Below are positions 59,165 to 64,000 of a stretch of DNA of 64,000 nt, piece by piece. Every line of letters begins with the position of its first letter. Position 1 is the stretch's first letter. Origin of the DNA: Oscillospiraceae bacterium. Lineage in GTDB: Bacteria; Bacillota; Clostridia; Oscillospirales; Oscillospiraceae. The DNA is taken from NCBI GenBank assembly GCA_022846095.1, contig AP025583.1, positions 3,435,279-3,499,278 on the forward strand, written 5' to 3'. The notes beneath the pieces were generated by a model, which did no database searches, was not told the DNA's origin, and saw nothing but the letters and a program-made list of their open reading frames with translations. Made by a program: the position numbers and the translations under genes.

Positions 59165-61141
59165 ATGTCCCGCGGCAAATACCCCCATATGTTCGCCCCC
59201 ATGACCATCAAGGGGCTCACCTTTAAAAACCGCGTGTTCGCCTCCCCCATCACCACCAACCGCATCGTGGATCACGGCTACCCCACCCCCGAGGGCATCG
59301 ACGTGTATGAGACCAAGGCCCGGGGCGGCTTCGCGGAGGTCACCGTCACCGAGTCCTTCATCGACCACGAATACGCCTGGCGGCACGAGCACGGCCTGGA
59401 CGTGTGGACCAGCCCAATGTCCACCTTCCACATGGAGTCCATTATGACCCTCACCGAGGCCATCAAGGCCCACGGGGCGGTGGCCTCCGTCCAGCTCAAC
59501 CACGTGGGGGCCATGAACCACCCCGACGCCATCCCCGGCCACAAGAACCCCGTGGGCCCCTCCGCCATGCTCCGGGAGGACGGGGTGCAGGTGGAGGAGA
59601 TGAGCGTGGAGCTGATGGAGCGCACCGCCGCGCAGTGGGCGGAGGCTGCCTGGAACTGCAAGGCTCTGGGCTTTAACATGGTCAACCTCCACGGCGGCCA
59701 CGGCTGGCTGCTCAACCAGTTCATCTCCCCCCGCTTCAACCGCCGCACCGACGAGTACGGCGGCTCCATGCGCAACCGCGCCCGCTTCCCAATTATGGTG
59801 TGCCAAAAGATTAAGAAGGTCTGCGGGGACGATTTCCTGATCGAGTACCGCATGTCCGGCTCCGAGCGCATCGAGGGGGGCATGACCCTGGAGGACGGCA
59901 TCGAGTTCGCCCAAATCATCCAGGACTACGTGGACCTCATCCACGTCACCTCCGGCGTGTACCAGGACCACGTGAACACCAAGGCCTTCTCCTCCATGTT
60001 CGACAGGCACGGGTGCAATCTGGACCTGGCCGGGGCCATCAAGGCCCACGTCCGGGTGCCGGTGGTGGCGGTGGGCGGCTTCAACAGCCCCGACCAGATT
60101 GAGGCGGCCCTCGCCTCCGGCCAGTGCGATTTCGTGGCCATGGGGCGGCAACAGTTCGCCGATCCGGAGTTTGTGAACAAGGCCCTCACGGGCCGGGAGG
60201 ACACCATCGCCCCCTGCCTGCGCTGCTCCTGCTTCAACCCCCTGGCCTCCGACCCGGACACCAGGCCCATCCCCGAGCTGTGGCACTGCGCGGTCAACCC
60301 CTGGTCCCAGCGCGAGCTGCGCTGGCGCAGCGCCCCCAAGCCCCTGGGAAAGCGCAGGGTGGTCGTGGTGGGCGGCGGCGTGTCCGGCATGTACGCCGCC
60401 GTCACGGCGGCGGAGCGGGGCCACGACGTAACCCTTCTGGAGAAGGAGGACAAGCTGGGCGGCCTGCTGTGGTTCACGGAGAAGGACGTCCACAAGGAGT
60501 CCCTGCTGCGCTTCCGGGACTCCCTGGCCGCCCGGTGCGGCTACGCCGGGGTGGACATCCGGCTGGGCGCCGCCGCCACCCGTGAAACGGTGGAGGCCCT
60601 CAGCCCCGACGCGGTGATCTGCGCCGTGGGCTCCCACCCCTTCGTGCCCCCCATCAAGGGGGTGGAGCTGGCGCGGCACGCCCTGTACGCCTACGAAGAT
60701 CTGGACGCCCTCCGGGGCAAGCGTATCGTCCTCATCGGCGGCGGCGCCATCGGCTGCGAGTCGGGCTACTTCTTCGCCGAGACGTGCGGGGCGCAGGTGG
60801 AGATCCTGGAGATGCGGGACGCGCTGTGCAAGGACTCCTGCATGTCCCAGCGCATGGCGCTGCTCCCCCGCATGGAGCGGGCGGGCATGACCTCCCACTG
60901 CTCGGTGGCGGTGCGGGAGATCACCGCCGCCGGCGTGGCCTACACCGACAGGGACGGCGGCGACTGCTTCGCCCCCGCCGACCTGGTGCTCTACGCCTGC
61001 GGGAACCGGGCCAACAGCGCCGAGGCGGAGTCCCTGCGGGGGGCCTGCTCCTGGTTCGTGGTCACCGGCGACGCCAAACAGGCCCGCACGGTGAAAGCGG
61101 CCACCTACGAGGGCTTCTGCGCCGCCATGGATATTCTGTAA
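59165..61141 (+). CDS. NADH:flavin oxidoreductase, 2,4-dienoyl-CoA reductase/enoate reductase-like
   Basis: 658 aa from MSRGKYPHMFAPMTIKGLTF. N-terminal old-yellow-enzyme TIM barrel (1-340) with GGHGWLLNQFISPRFNRRTDEYGGS and the FMN end VVAVGGFN..FVAMGRQQFADP. An Fe-S region follows at about 355-385 (CLRCSCFNP..WHCAVNP), then an FAD/NAD(P) domain VVVVGGGVSGMYAA (about 400) and IVLIGGGAIGCESG. Such enzymes reduce enoates, dienoyl-CoA or bile-acid-type substrates. The cysteine spacing is unusual (C-x2-C-x-C). Follows the GntP gene by 46 bp. Confidence 0.9.
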   Translation: MSRGKYPHMFAPMTIKGLTFKNRVFASPITTNRIVDHGYPTPEGIDVYETKARGGFAEVTVTESFIDHEYAWRHEHGLDVWTSPMSTFHMESIMTLTEAIKAHGAVASVQLNHVGAMNHPDAIPGHKNPVGPSAMLREDGVQVEEMSVELMERTAAQWAEAAWNCKALGFNMVNLHGGHGWLLNQFISPRFNRRTDEYGGSMRNRARFPIMVCQKIKKVCGDDFLIEYRMSGSERIEGGMTLEDGIEFAQIIQDYVDLIHVTSGVYQDHVNTKAFSSMFDRHGCNLDLAGAIKAHVRVPVVAVGGFNSPDQIEAALASGQCDFVAMGRQQFADPEFVNKALTGREDTIAPCLRCSCFNPLASDPDTRPIPELWHCAVNPWSQRELRWRSAPKPLGKRRVVVVGGGVSGMYAAVTAAERGHDVTLLEKEDKLGGLLWFTEKDVHKESLLRFRDSLAARCGYAGVDIRLGAAATRETVEALSPDAVICAVGSHPFVPPIKGVELARHALYAYEDLDALRGKRIVLIGGGAIGCESGYFFAETCGAQVEILEMRDALCKDSCMSQRMALLPRMERAGMTSHCSVAVREITAAGVAYTDRDGGDCFAPADLVLYACGNRANSAEAESLRGACSWFVVTGDAKQARTVKAATYEGFCAAMDIL

Positions 61142-61159
61142 GCTGCCCGTTCAAGGGGA

Positions 61160-61203
61160 AACGCGCCCGCGCTGTAGCTTTTTACAGCGCGGGCGCGTTT
61201 TTA
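61160..61203. terminator. Bidirectional terminator
   Basis: AACGCGCCCGCGCTGTA-gcttt-TTACAGCGCGGGCGCGTT followed by TTT, between the convergent reductase and antiporter genes. Confidence 0.9.
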
Positions 61204-62619
61204 CTGTCCGGCGGCTCTGTGGGGGAGCCGGGCCAGGCCGAACCCGGACAGGCCCATAAGGAGGGAGAGCAGGATGGAGCCCCAGAGCATGGGGGCATAT
61301 AAAAAGTAGTCAAGCGTGCTGCCCAGTCCCAGCACGGTGGCGATATAGACGCCGGTGGCCGACCAGGGGACCAGCGCCGACAGGCCGGCCCCGGTGTCCT
61401 GGAGGATCCGCATCAGGTTTTTAGGGCTCAGCCCGCAGGCGGGAAAGAGCTCCGCGGTCATGGAGGCCACGACGGGGGCCGAGACATAGTAGGAGCCTGT
61501 GACTGTGAAGAACAGGCCGTGAAGCAGCAGTACGCCGTTTGCCAGCGCCCCGGCCGAACGGGCGCGGCGGCGGATAACCCCCAGCAGCAGTTCCATGGCG
61601 CCGCTGGCGCGGATGGGCGCGCCGAAGACACAGGCCGAGAGCAGGAGCCCGACGGTGGGCAGCATACTGGACACGCCGCCCCGGTGGAGCATCTGCGCCA
61701 GTACGGGCTGCTCCAACTCCGTTTTGAATCCGGCCGCCATATAGGAGGCCAGGGCGGACGGAGAAACCCCCTGCAGCAGGACGGCCAGCACACACCCGGA
61801 GGCGATCCCCGCCGCGAAGGCGGGGATCGTAGGTTTTTTCAGCAGGATCAGCAAAAAGAGCAGCGCGGGGGGCAGCAGCAGGACGGGGTGGAGGTAAAAT
61901 CGCGCACGCAGGGTGGACAGGATCAGGGTATAGCCCTCACCCCCGACGGTTCCCGCGCGAAACCGCAGCCCTGAAATCAGGAAGAAAACCAGCGAAACCA
62001 GATACGCGGGGCCCGTTGAGCGCAGCGCGTGACGGATCCCCTCCATCAGCGGTGTGCCGGAGAGGGAGGCGGTCAGCGCGGTGGAATCGGAGAGCGGGGA
62101 GACCTTGTCCCCGAACAGAGCCCCCGTGACCACGGCCCCGGCGGCCAGATTGGCGGGCAGCCCCAGTCCGCCGGCGATGCTCATGCAGGCCACCCCCACG
62201 GTGGCGACCGTACCCCACGAGGTCCCGGCGAGGGTGGAGACGGCCGTGCACAGCAGGCACACGGCGGGCAGGAACAGGCCGGGGGAAAGAAAGCGCATCC
62301 CGCAGTAAATCAGGTAGGGGACGGTGCCACAGGCCATCCAGACCCCTATCATAAGGCCGACGGCCAGCAGGCGGACGACGGGGACGGCCATATTGCCGAC
62401 GCTGCGCGCGATCTCCTCCTCCACCCGGCGGTAGGATCCGCCGAAGAGCACCAGCAGGACGCAGCACAGCGCGCTGTCGGCCAGCAGCAGGACGGCCGTG
62501 TCGGCGTGGAGGCAAAAGACGCCGATGGGGATGACGCCGGCCGCGGTAAGGAGGATCAGCGCGCTCTGCCATGGTTTTGGCCGCCTCCCGCCGGTGCGGC
62601 CGACCGAATCCGCCTCCAC
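61201..62619 (-). CDS. NhaC-type Na+/H+ antiporter (second of pair)
   Basis: 472 aa with a GTG start at 62619, 3 bp after the neighbouring stop. About eleven to twelve membrane segments; GTSWGTVATVGVACMSIAGGLGLP, GDKVSPLSDSTALTASLSG and ETLLPW-like LVPWSATGVYIATVLG are diagnostic for NhaC. Exchanges sodium (or an organic acid pair, as in malate-lactate antiporters) for protons. Coupled to the upstream paralogue. Confidence 0.9.
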   Translation of the reverse strand: MEADSVGRTGGRRPKPWQSALILLTAAGVIPIGVFCLHADTAVLLLADSALCCVLLVLFGGSYRRVEEEIARSVGNMAVPVVRLLAVGLMIGVWMACGTVPYLIYCGMRFLSPGLFLPAVCLLCTAVSTLAGTSWGTVATVGVACMSIAGGLGLPANLAAGAVVTGALFGDKVSPLSDSTALTASLSGTPLMEGIRHALRSTGPAYLVSLVFFLISGLRFRAGTVGGEGYTLILSTLRARFYLHPVLLLPPALLFLLILLKKPTIPAFAAGIASGCVLAVLLQGVSPSALASYMAAGFKTELEQPVLAQMLHRGGVSSMLPTVGLLLSACVFGAPIRASGAMELLLGVIRRRARSAGALANGVLLLHGLFFTVTGSYYVSAPVVASMTAELFPACGLSPKNLMRILQDTGAGLSALVPWSATGVYIATVLGLGSTLDYFLYAPMLWGSILLSLLMGLSGFGLARLPHRAAGQ

Positions 62620-62622
62620 GGG

Positions 62623-64000
62623 CTAAGCGTCCCCCGTCTTTTTTCGAAGGAGCATGGTGCCGTCCCTGCGGAACACGCCGAAGCCGGTGATGATATAGAT
62701 CAGAGCAAACAGGAGGCTGCAATAGGTGATGGGGGCGTACAGCGCGTAGGCGAACACGGGCACGCCCAGGGTGGTGGCGCAGAAGGCGCCCACGTTGCTC
62801 CACGGCACCAGGGGCCCGAAGGCGGTGCCGGAGTCCTCCAGCATACGGGAGAGGTTCTTGCGGTGCAGGTCGTACTTGTCGTACAGGGGACCCAGCACGG
62901 GGCCGACCACGGCAAAGGTGACGTAGTAGGCTCCCGTGATGCAGAACAGGAACATGTGCAGCAGGTAGCTGAGCACCATCAGGATACGGCTGTTCTTTGC
63001 AAATTTCGTGATGGCCGACAGCAGGACGTCGGTAATCCCAAGGGTCTGGAGCGGCGCGCCAAATACGGCGGCGCCGATGATAAGGCCGATGGAGTCAAAC
63101 ATGCTGGTCGCCCCTCCGCGCTGGACCATGGAGTTGACGATATCCACGCCGGTGTCGCCGGTGAAGCCCTTGTAGAGGGCGGTCAGCGTGGCGGACAGGC
63201 TCTCGCCCTGTATGGCCACGGCCAGGATGACGCCCAGGAAAATGCCCACGGCAAAGACGGGCAGGGTGGGCTTCTGGCGGAAAATCAGGAACAGCACCAC
63301 CAGAGGGGGCAGCAGCAGCAGCGGATTCATATTAAAATTGGCGCTCAGCGTATTCATGATAAGCTGGTACTGCTCGCCGTCCACCGTGCCGCCGCTGAAA
63401 CGCAGGCCCAGGAAGAAGGCCATGATCAGGCCCACCACCAGGCTTGGCACGGTGGTAAAGAGCATGGACTTAATGTGATCCATAATATCCACGCCCGACA
63501 TGGCGGGGGCCAGGATGGTGGTATCGGAGAGAGGGGAGAGCTTGTCGCCAAAAATGGCGCCGGTGATGACGCACCCCGCCGTATACGGCAGGGGAATCCC
63601 CAGTCCCGTGGACACGCCCATTAGCGCGATGCCGATGGTGCTCATGGTGCCCCAGGAGGTGCCGGTCATGATGGACATGAGCGCGCACAGGAGAATGGTG
63701 GCCACCAGGAAGATGGACGGCGGCAGGAATTTCAGGCCATAATACATCATAAAGGGGACGGTGCCGGAGATCATCCAGGAGCCCACCATCAGGCCCACAA
63801 AGAGCAGGATCAGAACCGCCACCGAGATACGCTTGACGGTCTCCTTCATATCCTCCTCGATGTCGGCCCACCGGACGCCGAAGGCCATGCCCAGCAATGA
63901 GACCAGCATTCCGGCGGAGACAAGGCAGACCACGGGCTTGGCTTTCAGCCCCACGATGCCGAAGAGAACCACGAAGACCGCGATAACCAGGAGCAGGACG
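62623..64000 (-). CDS. NhaC-type Na+/H+ antiporter (5' end beyond window)
   Basis: At least 459 codons; the frame is open to the window edge, reading VLLLVIAVFVVLFGIVGLKAKP, so the true start lies outside. Same NhaC motifs as the gene after it: GTSWGTMSTIGIALMGVSTGLGIP, GDKLSPLSDTTILAPAMSG, PLVPWSNVGAFCATTLG. Two consecutive paralogues may serve different ions or pH ranges. Confidence 0.9.
   Translation of the reverse strand, partial: VLLLVIAVFVVLFGIVGLKAKPVVCLVSAGMLVSLLGMAFGVRWADIEEDMKETVKRISVAVLILLFVGLMVGSWMISGTVPFMMYYGLKFLPPSIFLVATILLCALMSIMTGTSWGTMSTIGIALMGVSTGLGIPLPYTAGCVITGAIFGDKLSPLSDTTILAPAMSGVDIMDHIKSMLFTTVPSLVVGLIMAFFLGLRFSGGTVDGEQYQLIMNTLSANFNMNPLLLLPPLVVLFLIFRQKPTLPVFAVGIFLGVILAVAIQGESLSATLTALYKGFTGDTGVDIVNSMVQRGGATSMFDSIGLIIGAAVFGAPLQTLGITDVLLSAITKFAKNSRILMVLSYLLHMFLFCITGAYYVTFAVVGPVLGPLYDKYDLHRKNLSRMLEDSGTAFGPLVPWSNVGAFCATTLGVPVFAYALYAPITYCSLLFALIYIITGFGVFRRDGTMLLRKKTGDA

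Overview
The window is about 64 kb of G+C-rich chromosome from what looks like an anaerobic, spore-forming gut Bacillota of the Oscillospiraceae type (Flavonifractor, Lawsonibacter and Intestinimonas are the genera it brings to mind). This rests on the codon bias, a spoVAC gene, a Firmicutes-type ethanolamine microcompartment operon, a YedE/YedF/SelD selenium island and typical Gram-positive lipoprotein ABC transporters. The genus is inference.

Layout. 1-5.1 kb (minus): a sensor kinase and response regulator run into nagB, nagA and a class II aldolase. 5.2-7.9 kb (minus): a NitT/TauT-type ABC transporter. 8.0-10.0 kb (minus): a phosphofructokinase-like enzyme and a TetR regulator. 10.4-14.6 kb (plus): a carnitine-type cleavage operon (beta-keto acid cleavage enzyme, L-carnitine dehydrogenase-like enzyme, NDP-forming acyl-CoA synthetase), divergent from tetR, with palindromes lying inside both divergent promoters. 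14.8-18.8 kb (plus): selA, selB, a GNAT gene and tRNA-Sec. 19-30 kb: small envelope, regulatory and lipoprotein genes, dispersed repeats, and a probable structured RNA of about 350 nt. 29.2-33.0 kb: selenium island (yedE-yedF-DUF3343, selD, divergent LysR). selD itself contains an in-frame UGA (Sec17). 33-36.7 kb: OB-fold protein, flavodoxin, an A+T-rich acetyltransferase, and a yhbD-bactofilin pair. 36.7-48.7 kb (minus): ethanolamine utilisation operon in transcription order eutG-A-B-C-L-E-(open frame)-M-T-pduL-eut_hyp-N-H-Q. 49-55.3 kb: phospholipase C-like protein and livKHMGF. 55.4-61.1 kb: a short-chain dehydrogenase and a hydrolase, divergent from HxlR, GntP permease and an old-yellow-enzyme reductase. 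61.2-64 kb: two NhaC-type antiporters, the second cut by the window edge.

How the parts fit. selA, selB, tRNA-Sec and selD form a complete selenocysteine pathway, with YedE/YedF/DUF3343 as probable selenium uptake and handling. The eut operon turns ethanolamine into acetaldehyde, ethanol and acetyl-phosphate inside a protein shell. The 10-14 kb operon probably converts carnitine to glycine betaine plus acetoacetyl-CoA, and the third enzyme could harvest ATP from the CoA ester.

Most unusual signal. A family of small non-coding elements (about 135-166 bp) is scattered through the window. Each carries a hairpin whose stem sequence differs from copy to copy while the loop stays GTGAA. In four places the element sits at the edge of a gene (eutC, pduL, eutA and the putative RNA), and the adjoining 40-76 bp of that gene are duplicated on the other side, so the gene keeps an intact end. 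At eutC and at the RNA gene, element plus tail is tandemly amplified. There is no transposase in the window. I do not recognise this family.
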